Assembly: GCA_946902985.2 (NCBI GenBank)
Contig: OX336389.2
Coordinates: 787,586,979-787,650,978, forward strand
DNA from: Meconema thalassinum
Lineage: Eukaryota > Arthropoda > Insecta > Orthoptera > Tettigoniidae
DNA: 64,000 nucleotides
Direction of reading: 5' to 3'
In this document: in pieces, positions 10,124 through 20,693 of the stretch
Layout of the letters: the number at the start of each line of letters is the position of its first letter
Position numbering within the stretch: position 1 is the first letter of the stretch
Notes under the pieces: model-generated
Database searches by the model: none
Seen by the model: the letters and a program-made list of their open reading frames with translations, nothing else
What the model was told of the DNA's origin: nothing
Position numbers and translations under genes: made by a program

Positions 10124-10845
10124 TCATAACTTAACTCTGTAAGCATGGTCAATGATTGGGTAATGACCATAGGCATGTGTATCTATACCATTCGAATCAA
10201 TTACTCTTTTATCATCACCAGGACACAAAGCAATTTTGTTTAGTCTTATAGATGATATGTTATGTTGTTTAGAAGCGATAATGTTCATTGGTATTCTTTT
10301 TACCTCGTTTTTCATGATACAATCCTTATAATCTTGAAAGCTTATACAATTTTTGACAACGCCTTTGCTAATACCTTTAATCTTTTTGATTTCTTCGCCA
10401 TTTATGTCTAAAGCGTACATTTCATCTCTAATTCCAACAAATGCTTTAATAATTTGCCCACAAGCCTCGTCTTTAAATTTCCCCAACGTTTTCTTGTTTG
10501 ATGTAGAGTAACATATGTGAATAGTAGGATAATCAGATGTGTCCAGGTGTTCTAGGAAATCCAACTGTCTTGATATACATCTTGGGTGTTAACCAAAGAA
10601 ATGAACGAGTCGGTATCCATATAAATGAGTTTAAGATAGGGTAGCAGGACATCATAGTGGTGGGAATACATTAGAGTTTTTGAAATATCCAGTACACACA
10701 TTCCAATATATATAGCCTTATTGAATACAATGTTACGTTTAGCCATGTGGAAAGCAGCTAGATTAGGACCATACATTGTTCTGTCAATCAATGTTGGTTT
10801 AGCTATTAGCTCTTCAGCATTTTTTCTGTCAGTTACAAGACGTAT
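10124..10845 (-). pseudogene. Protein-primed DNA polymerase B, C-terminal part, left copy
   Basis: This is the last roughly 240 codons of the gene that begins at 17753. It runs from LVTDRKNAEELI near 10840 to the stop at 10124. The polymerase C motif YMDTDSF (near 10605) is intact, with the catalytic Asp pair. A frameshift near 10560 separates it from the tail frame, which contains GDDKRVIDSNG. Upstream it is cut by the solo LTR at 10846, with the duplicated GTAT on both sides. The family copies DNA from a protein primer in Polintons and related viruses; here the copy is broken and probably inert. Confidence 0.8.
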
Positions 10846-13800
10846 TGTACCCGTATATATTGCGGATATTGAATGCACCGGCTAATTTACAAGTCAAAAA
10901 TCCGCTCCGACATGATCTTCAAGAACATACGCAGAAGTAATTACAATGAAACTGTGAAATACATAAATACACTTGAGCTCAGGTGAGCACTTACCTTGAG
11001 TTCTCTTGGGGATAACGTGGTCAGCTTCAGATCTGAAATGGGGGCTTTCACAGTGTCATTTCTTACTTTATCTAAAATAAATCACGCTAAACCGACGTAT
11101 AAACACGAACTAAACAATTTAATAAGAAATGTACACTAATTTCCAAACAAACAAAACATTCCTAAACTAAAATTAATTAATAAATACAAACACTCATTCA
11201 CACCTTCCTTCATCTATGCCACTGAAACGCTGTTATTCTAGAACACCAGAACATAAATTTTGGTTGGCCTAAGCCCATTCTAAAAGATAAAACAATTAAC
11301 AGAGTTTGGCGTGCTTCACATTCTTCTAGCAAGCTATTAAGGACACCAGGGCGCGCTCTGTACGCGTGCCTGGGTCATGTGACATGGTGACATAATGATA
11401 CCGTTGCTTCCCCAGTCCACTGACTGGTTCTCATTCGTCAATATACGTGTATTCTATTTCCCTGCACATTTTTGTAGGCTTTGAGCGAAAGAATAGGTTC
11501 TCCACACTAACCCTATGCTCAAATGAAATCGGCCCAGCGAATACACATCTCAGCTGCATTCTGACAGTATTTTAAAATCACATTCTCTCTTAACAAAGAT
11601 GGAAATATTTCTGTCATTTCTCTCTCGAAATCGTTAAAACTTTCACACAGCACTGCTTTCATTCCCTCACATCATGTTAACCTGACGGAGTTGTCCTCAG
11701 CTTTACTTAACATTAAAAACACTCATTCTAAGCACATCGACTTTTACACAAAATACACTTCAAAAGCATTGGACCAATTATTATTTCTAACAATTTATTC
11801 CCTTGATTAAATAATGACTTGGAACTTAATTGCAGCATCAATCTGCATTATAATTAATAGCATGGGCTATTATAATGATATAATTCGTTATCTGTATGTA
11901 CATATCAGCATTAGCTCTGATCACAAGTTTAATCTGACCACATATTATTGAGATAAATAAAATCTCCATCAACTTTCAAAATACTACTGCACCCAGTCGT
12001 TGTTGGTTTATAGTCGAATTCAGTCGAATATGTTCGACCAACAAAGGTAAAACATATGCATTTACTTAAATCGTGATTAATAAAAGTTAATAATTAGTAT
12101 ACATAACAGACGTTAGTATCCGTTTTCTCGTCTTAATTTACGAACAAACCTACCGTCTCCACATCTAAGTCGTGTATTAGTTCAAACGAGTTCTCCATAA
12201 CTCACTTCCTATGCCATAATACCAAATGCTTATCCAAATAGTCTTGCCTATGCAACGATTTTATTCAATGTGGCTAATACCTCGCAAACGACACCTCGTA
12301 TACCATCTGTATATGGAATTACAAACAATTTATTACACACATAAATGTTATCATCATCTCCTTCACAAAACTAGCATTTTCTGAAATTGGCATACTCCTC
12401 AGCGTTGCCATAATCAACCGCTGGTATATCAAACAGTTACATCTGTTGTTATTGCGTTACTTTTATACATACAAACGACCTTAGACACAACGAGTGAGAC
12501 CTTCTTGAGTTTACTTTCAAAACGATACTGGGATATCCACATACTGTTGCATACACACATAATAAAAATACTATACTGTCTCTCCGTACTCATCTGGTTT
12601 CAACTTCACATATGTAGCAAAAACACGTCTACAATATGACGTTATATTACACATTGTGAATAAATAACTACAACTGTTATTTATGTAAGTCCGATAAATA
12701 TCAATATCGACGGGGTAATCTAGCTACGAATTCCCTACCGTCGGGTGATAATAATCTTCCATGAAGATTAATCTTCAAAATATTTAAATGAATGAAAGAT
12801 CTTAGCTTTATCCAATAAAAATAAAGTTTTTCAAATTCGGAATGTGTCTCCATCCTACACAAGAATGTCTATGAGTTTTATGACTTTCATCGATATCGTG
12901 ACGAATGTTTCTTGTCAAATCGACGTCAAGTTCATAATAATTTTGAGATATTTCACAATATATCACATGTTCCATCTTCTTTTCTTCAAGTTTCTTCTCG
13001 ACAAGATTAGATACCCAAATTAAATTAATAAAAGAATTTAATTGGCATCATAGACGAAAATGTATATCTCCTGAATTCAAAATGAATTCATAAATGTCGA
13101 TAATATATTTACTGACCTTCAATAAAAATTACTGGAATACTGAACCCTTAAACAAGTTAACTATCTCAGTTCAGAAACTGGATCGTAGTATATCAATAAG
13201 AAAATGTCGAAAGACGATCACCACAAAAGATCTCGTAGAATAAAATGTTGTTACATGAAATACATAAATGTGTCGAAATATGGATAAAGGAATTGCTCTA
13301 GAATGTAAAATCATATAGCTCTAACTACATATTAATAAACACTGCTACCTTGACTGAAAATCTCGAAGTTCAAGTAAAGTATTAGGCGATACTCAGTTGT
13401 TTCATCCTTCAAGTACCTAGGCTGGATCCTAGTTCGTCACCTCGAACTCACGACCTCGGACAAGGGAGGACACCCTCTCCGTAAAACATAAAGCTCCATC
13501 TGGGATCGAACCGCGAACTCCCTTCCGTCAATCTTCATTTTTGCCGGGAACCCCTGGCATCTTGAAAATATTCTTGTATCTTCTTTCTCCGTCATGATAT
13601 AGTTTCATTATGATATCGAGTGGTGTTGAAAGTTCAGTTTCATATTCCGAAATAAATTCGAAATGGAAGTCATGGACCTCACTCGTATATAAAATATTCA
13701 TAAAGGTGGACTATGCATTATTTATGTAGTCTCAGATGTTAAGTCCAAACTCATGTATAACGCTAATGTACGAGAATGTTGGTGTACATAGCGTCTCATG

Positions 13801-14952
13801 CTTGTTTGAAAAGTAGACAATTATGAACAATCTCCTTATCGAAGCTCCATTGTTGAATATACTACACTGCTTCGAATGTATTCCTGGCGCACGTAATTTC
13901 TTATTCCATAATCACAAGCATATTAAATTTCATAAATGTCTTCACTTGCTGAATATACACAGTCATTATACTTGTGTAGCAGTAGCAATATACTTCTTCA
14001 ATGATAATATCAATCACTGTTACTCACGTGAATCTGATATCACGGATCTGTATTCGCAGCAGTCTGTTTGGATCTAAAATGCTTTACAGAGATTGATTCC
14101 GTTACTTTTCTATTTCACTTCTAAAATGGGCTATAATTTTTAAAATCTTCCTTTGTTCACGCTGAAAATTTATATAACACTTCTATGCGTTCTGCGCTAG
14201 AGTTTGTAGTTGAAATATTTGTTCTATTAACAAATAGTCGAAAGTTATTGCGGTATGAACTCTCCTCGCAACTTCACGCAGATCGTAAGCACGGGCGATC
14301 TCCACAAGCTACCCTCTATATGCGCTGTCTCCATGAGTCAACCAAACTCGGAATCGGCTAAGACCTTCGGGACTGCAACTCTCCCGGAATATACGTCTGT
14401 ACACTTCAAACTTCGCAGGAAAAAGAGCCCTGATGCCTTGCGTCTCCCCTCCATGACACTAGATCTAGCCGCCACTTTTCGTTCCCTCGAAAAATGTAGC
14501 GCGCACTAGAAAAAGGCTTATTATGACGTATTTCGACCTCCCGTCGATTTTCAAAATATCTCTAATATTTTCCTATAATTTTCTTCTTATTATCAATCCA
14601 TAAAATAACTCTCTTGGAGCCTAAATGTGTTAATTCTCCATATAATTTAGCTGAAGGAACTCCCGTCTTCACTAAGACTTCTCCTTATTGGCTGAGGGCT
14701 TATATCCAATGGTATAATTTAAAAAAATATTTAAACATTTCCTGTGATAATTATCTGTTGCTAGGTGAATTCCAAGCTTCTAGAACCTTCGATTGAGCAA
14801 TAATATCACGTGACGGAGTCTCCCTCCTTGCTCAACGTAGCAACACGACTCGTTTGTGTCAAGTTCCAGCATTTATATTGCCTGGTTAAATTTTATCACG
14901 GGCTTCGAAAATAATCCCATTTTCATCACAAATAATTCATTTTTCGGGGGCA
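10846..14952 (-). mobile_element. Solo LTR, 4.1 kb, inside the left polymerase gene
   Basis: On the minus strand it starts TGCCCCCG (14952) and ends CGGGTACA (10846). GTAT lies on both sides (10842-10845, 14953-14956), a perfect 4-bp duplication. No gag or pol is present. Its ends and much of its interior match the LTR at 23597-27136, including CATTGGATATAAGCCC near 14695-14710, the tRNA-like phrase near 13505 and ATTTAATTGGCAT near 13037. The similarity is clearly lower than between the polymerase arms. Such recombination products are common, but a 4-kb LTR is long. The small frames at 13823-14796 look random. Confidence 0.75.
13400..13570 (-). other. tRNA-like B-box segment within the left LTR
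   Basis: On the minus strand the segment reads GCGGTTCGATCCCAG, then ACGGAGAGGGTGTCCTCCCTTGTCC. A homologous segment sits at 24893-25050 in the right LTR. It looks like an old SINE captured in the ancestral LTR. Confidence 0.4.
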
Positions 14953-14956
14953 GTAT

Positions 14957-17753
14957 GTCTATTCATTTACGAATATTTTCCATTGTTTTTCCAAAAATGG
15001 CATTGTTAAATAATTTGTACAGATTTTTCTCAAAATCATTTTTAGCTTGTTGTCTAAGTTTGTTATTAAAATCAACGTATGCCTTTAGCCAAGGTCTTTG
15101 TTTAAACTTTAACACACGATGAATTTTTACCAATTTTAGTCCATGATCAAGAGTCTGTTTAAGTGGCATGTAGTGAACAACGTATCGCCTTCGATTTGCA
15201 GGATGAGGAATTAGTTTTTTCAGAGGCGATTCCTTAGGTTGTGTACACTCTGGTAGGAAAGGTAAATCGTTGTGTAGATCATGAAGGTCGGATGGGTATT
15301 CAACATCAAAGTCTACTATGTATCCCACAGGGTCGTCTTTCATTAGCGTTTTTAGATTAACAGTATCCGGAGTAACCCACTGAAATCCACCATAAGGAAG
15401 CCCACCCATATTGGTTGTTGGCATCAACATAGGTAATAAACTGTGATGGTTTCTCAGAATCATAGGTTTCCATGTATTTATTGTTAGCTTCAGCATACCG
15501 ATGAGACACCTGACATATGCCTCCACGTATTCCAGACTCTATTAAAAGAATCTGATCGTAATCCTGTAGCAATTCCAGTTCAAATCCAGTCTAAAGGAGC
15601 ATTACCTCGAAGCTTAAACCAGGTGAAGTAAAAAAGTGTGCAGCATCCACTCGATGTGTTTCTAGTGTTTTGTTTCGAAACGTTTCAAAGCTGTCTTTAA
15701 GAAGGAGTACATCTGAAGTTAGGTAGAGGTCACTATATTCCCCTAGAGTTTTAATTTTGAACTGATTACATACATTTTAGGCATGTAATCATAACAAAAT
15801 ACCCCTTTACTAGTCATGAGCGTTGCATTTTCTTTTCCAAAGTACTTGACTGTTACAGGGTATGAAGATAAGTTGGAAACTAAGTTTTCCAAACTACTCG
15901 GCATTAACAGAAACGTGTCCACAAATCGAAGCTTAACATTTCTACCTATTTGGTGAAGGTAATGTACTTTTCCTTAGAGTTGGGGACAACATCCACTCTC
16001 TCAGTAGTACATCCCAATTGCATTACAATGAAATTTGCGTCGTAGCCACTCATATTATGTAAAAATACAGGAACTGGGTTCCGTGTTTTACACCTCAAAT
16101 TACAGTCATTATGAGCACTTCCAAGGTATTCCCCTGTAATATGGCAATGGTCTCGAACTTTCCAAACTTCTTTGGTAAATGGTTTTTGACACAAATAACA
16201 GATTTCAGAACATTGGAACTCTTCTTCATCATCCTCAGTTAAGGCCTTTGGAACATTTAAGCCGTAAAGACGATCAATTTAATTAGCTAACGAGATCAAA
16301 GAGTCCATAAACTTTTCTGCAGCGTCAGGTCCACGATACATAACAGGTTGGATCGGAAGGTTTGTCTTTATGTGTTCCACAGCTAGTGAGGGTTTAACAT
16401 ATATACCAAAGCTCATGGGAACATGACTCTGGTATGGCACTGTATAACTTGCCTCAGGATTGGGTAGACATGTTTGATATGGTAACAGTATACTTTCGAA
16501 ATCTGCATAGATAACGAAGGGTGTTCTCAACATTTTTTCCACATTTAAGAATTTAACAATTGGGTTTTAATAGGCATTTCAACTTTAGCAATGTCATGCT
16601 GAACACACAAAGCTGTATGTTCTTTAATTTTTTCCATTCCTTGATGACCATAATATCGATTATCGAAGTGAGTAAAACACCGTTCACACGTATATATCTT
16701 ATGTTCTTAGCGGGTAATCTGATGTCTTACTACTTTATCAAAATCTTTGATAAAGACGTAGTGGTTCTGGCCGGATGAAGAACTCACAGAAGAAGGTCGC
16801 GATGGTCTTATAGCTCTTGATCCACACCTTTAGAGGCAAACGTTTATTGCCTTCTTCCAGTCCATATACATTAATGGAAATGTCGTTGGCTTTCTCAAAT
16901 TTGGGAATGTCAGCTAGCGATGTAGGAAACGATATTACAGAAAAATAATACTTGTTTTCCTGATCCTTGTTTTTTCTAATACGTTCATCTTTTGTTTTAA
17001 CCAGGTTTGCTAAAATGCCATACATAAAACACCTTTCATCCTTCAAGTTTTGAGGTTTAATGCAGGCTTTTTTTTTTGCTTTTACAGATGCTGGTAATGG
17101 AATATATGTACTTCCACTCAAGGGATTATACTTATTTATTTTCAATCGTACTCCTTCCACTGCTAGCAAAGCCCAATTACCGCCTTTTAGCTCAGATTCT
17201 TCCATTTCTGTAGTTAACTTTTTAAATTGTTTTTCCAAAAAACTACTTAATTCTGTTTCCAAAAATAGGGCTTGATTTCGTGTTTTAAAAGCCTGATGTG
17301 TAATTTCGTTTGTGGACGTATGAATGAATCTACATTCAGCCAAACGATTAACTTTTATTGACTTGTGCATTGCTAGTCTTTCTGCATAGCTTGTATTATT
17401 TGCTGTTTGGACTCTTTAAGGTATGAATTTAAATCCTTACACGTATCACAACGTATAAAATACGATTTAAGACGACCTTGAAAATACGTTTCATATTCAG
17501 TAAGTCCATTATTATCAGGAACCATTGAGAGCAGGTAATGTTTTGTAGGCTCAGTTTTTTGTCTTTTAGCTGCTGACACAACATTACAACATTCTTCATT
17601 GCTACGTCCATTGTAGCCATTGTTAAATTTACTGCCACAAGTTTTGCACTCTTAAAATTTTCCACACGATACTTCGTGACGCTTTCTGTCATAGTCCCGA
17701 AGAAAAGTTTTTCCACACTCTTTACACTTATAGCTTGGAATAGTTTCTTCCAT
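14957..17753 (-). pseudogene. Protein-primed DNA polymerase B, N-terminal and central part, left copy
   Basis: The start ATG is at 17753. The first part has two C2H2-like zinc fingers (CKTCGSKF...RR/H) and ends at a stop near 17373; a new ATG follows 2 bases later at 17370. After that come the exonuclease I motif YADFESIL (near 16500), an endonuclease-VII-like Cys/His block with VRDHCHITGEYLGSAH (16110-16165), exonuclease II HNMSGYDANF (near 16040), exonuclease III SDVLLLKDSF (near 15700), polymerase A YVDANNQYGWAS (near 15415) and polymerase B LFNNAIFGKTMEN (near 14990). Full length with the C-part would be about 1,170 codons, normal for a Polinton polymerase. Several frameshifts and stops break it. 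Confidence 0.85.
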
Positions 17754-17779
17754 TATGGATGTTGTTTTTTTCCAACAGT

Positions 17780-18215
17780 TGCTTACTGCGTATGACAAGG
17801 CTGTACACTGGTAGGTGAGACAGTCTTTCACGATGTAATCACTGTGAGAGGTAGTTAACTGGCGATATTCTTGCTAAGGGTCCTCTAATATACTCTTGTC
17901 AAGGCCAACAGGTACTTACTGCGTATGACAAGGCTGTACACCGGTAGGTGAGACAGTCTTTTACGATGTGAACACAGTGAGAGGTAGTAGATAACTAACG
18001 ATAATCTTGATAAGGGTCCTCTAATATACTCTTGTCAACACCAACAGCTGCTTACCACGTAGTACAAGGCTGTACAATGGTCGGTGAGACGGTCTTCCAC
18101 GATGTAATCACTGTAAAATGTAGTAGTCAACTGAAAATATTTTACACCCTACTCAAGGTTATCAGGTACTTACTGCATATCAAAAGGCTGTACACTTGTG
18201 AGTTAGACACTCTTT
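17780..18215. repeat. Tandem repeats (118-137 bp) upstream of the left polymerase
   Basis: About four copies of a unit with TGACAAGGCTGTACAC, then TTCACGATGTAATCACTGTGAGAGGTAGT, then GGGTCCTCTAATATACTCTTGTC. Copies start near 17787, 17924, 18061 and 18179. The same array is mirrored at 20245-20660. Position just before the gene start suggests promoter or leader DNA, which is an inference. Confidence 0.75.
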
Positions 18216-18674
18216 CAGGCTAAGGACCCGTATATTCCCTACACAAGGCTATACATGTTATTTCTAATCACTTAGTGGTTAATTGTATATTAAATTTATA
18301 TACACAGCTTAAACAAGCACGTTTTTCCCGCGGTAAAACTTTGTCAAATAGCCACATGCGACACGCAAAGTTTGTTTCCGCTATCTAGCGGTGACTATGA
18401 GAACTACCTGAACGACCAGTATGGTACCTAGCGCTCCATATCAACATTACTGAATGACCAGCATGCTATCTAGTGGTGGATATCAACACTCACTCAACTA
18501 CCAGCTTGCTACCTATCAGTCAATATGATAACTCACTCAACTACTAGTATGCATTCCAATAATGAACACATTTGTTCATACCACTAACAATACACACAGC
18601 GGGTTTGCTTTATCGTTTAATACAAATATATCTTGTTTAAATAATGTAACGGAAATTTAAATGGCGCTGCCGCC
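18216..18674. other. Inner end of the left arm
   Basis: Inverse of 19797-20244, including CTAGCGGTGACTATGAGAACTACCTGAACGACC and the last shared stretch TTTAAATAATGTAA at about 18645. It contains several 45-50 bp sub-repeats of the form TAGCGGTGGATATCAACA...ACCAGCATGC. No gene recognised. Confidence 0.65.
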
Positions 18675-19109
18675 ATCTTGTAGGTGGAAAGCCGTAGGTG
18701 GCTGCGGAAGCCCTACAAAACGACTACTGAACCGTTTTCGTCCTAGAGACTTGAAACTTGGTGGTGTGTAGAGGGGGTGTGGACCATTAATTTTCGTCAT
18801 ATAAACATTTTTGTACAATCCTTCTTTTCCAAAATATAGCCAATTTCAAAATTGGACATTTTTGGAAAAAATGAAAAAATATTAAGTTTTATTATAAAAA
18901 TAAAGGACACAAAACAATTCATTTAAGCCTATATAACACTTTTTAGAATGTTTGGTTCTAAAAATATAGCCTACTTTCAAAATTGAACTTTTTCTTTTTT
19001 GTCCTGGGGACTTGAAACTTGGTTTACAGATAAACGGTGTAAAGCCCTTTGATTTATGTCAAATATGTTTTTTTTGTAAAATTCCTATTTTTGGAAAAAA
19101 TTGAAAAAT

Positions 19110-19440
19110 ACATTATTTTTGGACTAAGGGTGGAATGGAGGTAGGTGTATGAGATAAGATATGACTTTCTAGTATTTTTAGTTTAAACATATAGCCCATT
19201 TTACCAATATTTCTTTTTGAAAAATTTGAATAATACACTATTTTTGGACTGAGAGTGGGATAGAGGTAGATGTAAGAGTTAACATATGACATTATGTGAT
19301 TTTTAGTTTATACATATAGCCTACTTTCACAATTCAACTTTTTAGTAAAAATTTAAAATTATATTGTTTTTGACAAGGCGTGGGATAGAGGTAAGAGTAA
19401 GTGTTCAGAGTCAATCATTAACCTTAGAGTACTTTCGATT
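19110..19440. repeat. Three imperfect repeats of about 125 bp
   Basis: The landmark TTTTTGGACTAAGGGTGG near 19116 recurs in altered form near 19240 and 19366, each followed by GAGGTAGATGTAAG-like and, about 70 bp on, TTTTTAGTTTAAACATATAGCC-like sequence. Confidence 0.7.
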
Positions 19441-19596
19441 TTTTGAAATTTGAGTGTGTTGTTGTTTACAAACATGACGGTAAGCATTATGCTGCCATAA
19501 AATGGGCTGAGATACATTCCAAGACCAAGAGAAAAATCCTCTAAATACATTGACAAAAATAACTTGACAAATAAGGCATTACAAATATGGTATTAA

Positions 19597-19735
19597 CATA
19601 AACCACCAAAAATAAGCCACCAAAATATGCCACCACCATAAGCCACCAACATGAGCCACCACCATAAGTCACCAACATAAGCCACCAACATAAGCCACCC
19701 ACATAAGCCACCCACATAATTCTTCAACATAAGCC
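19597..19735. repeat. Short tandem array, AAGCCACCAACAT unit
   Basis: About ten units of 13-15 bp, mostly CATAAGCCACCAA, with drift to CATAAGCCACCCA at the right end. Confidence 0.9.
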
Positions 19736-19796
19736 GATTGTAAAATGTTAAACACTTGCATAGTATTACATTTTAGGTAATGCAACGTTCCCATAC

Positions 19797-20244
19797 AATT
19801 GCGCCATTTTTTACATTATTTAAACAAGGTATATTTGTATTAAACGATAAAGCAAACCAGCTGTGTGTATTGTTAGTGGTATGAACAAATACATACTAGT
19901 AGTTGAGTGAGATATCATATTGACTGATAGGTAGCAAGCTGGTAGTTGAGTGAGTGTTGATATCGACCACTAGATAGCATGCTGGTCATTCAGTAATGTT
20001 GATATGGAGCGCTAGGTACCATGCTGGTCGTTCAGGTAGTTCTCATAGTCACCGCTAGATAGCGGAAACATTCTTTGTGTGTTGCATGTGGCTATTTGTC
20101 AAAGTTTTACCGCGTGAAAAAACGTGCTTGTATAATCTGTGTATATAAATTTAATATACAATTAACCACTAAGTGATTAGAAGTAACATGTATAGCATTG
20201 TGTAGGGAATATACGGGTCCTTTGCGAGAAAGAGTGTCTAACTC
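19797..20244. other. Inner end of the right arm
   Basis: Mirror of 18216-18674. No gene recognised; the minus-strand frame at 20107-20412 lies in the mirrored repeats. Confidence 0.65.
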
Positions 20245-20660
20245 ACAAGTGTACAGCCTTTTGATATGCAGTAAGTACCTGTTAACCTTGAGTAGGGTGT
20301 AAAATATTTTCAGTTGACTACTACCTTTTACAGTGATTACATCGTGAATGACCGTCACACCGACCATTGTACAGCCTTGTACTACGTGGTAATCAGCTGT
20401 TGGTGTTGACAAGAGTTTATTAGAGGACCCTTATCAAGATTATCGTCAGTTAACTACTACCTCTCATAGTGTTCACATCGTAAAAGACTGTGCCACCTAC
20501 CGGTGTACAGCCTTGTCATACGCAGTAAGTAGCTGTTGGCCTTGACAAGAGTATATTAGAGGACCCTTAGCAAGAATATAGCCAGTTAACTACTACCTCT
20601 CACAGTGATCACATCATGAAAGTCTGTCTCACCTACCAGTGTACAGCATTGTCATACGCA
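20245..20660. repeat. Tandem repeats upstream of the right polymerase
   Basis: Mirror of 17780-18215, with the shared unit landmarks GTGTACAGCC and GAGTATATTAGAGGACCC. The array ends about 35 bp before the polymerase ATG at 20694. Confidence 0.75.
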
Positions 20661-20693
20661 GTAAGCAACTGTTGGAAGAAAACAACATCCATA

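Larger units (their letters stand above)
18675..19796. other. Unique spacer at the centre of the palindrome
   Basis: This stretch is not mirrored. It begins GGCGCTGCCGCCATCTTG and contains two copies of GACTTGAAACTTGG (18749, 19008). Three repeats of about 125 bp (19110-19440) are marked by TTTTTGGACT...GGGATAGAGGTA. A short tandem array follows at 19597-19735. No convincing gene; the 65-codon frame at 19359-19556 lies in repeats. Confidence 0.6.
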
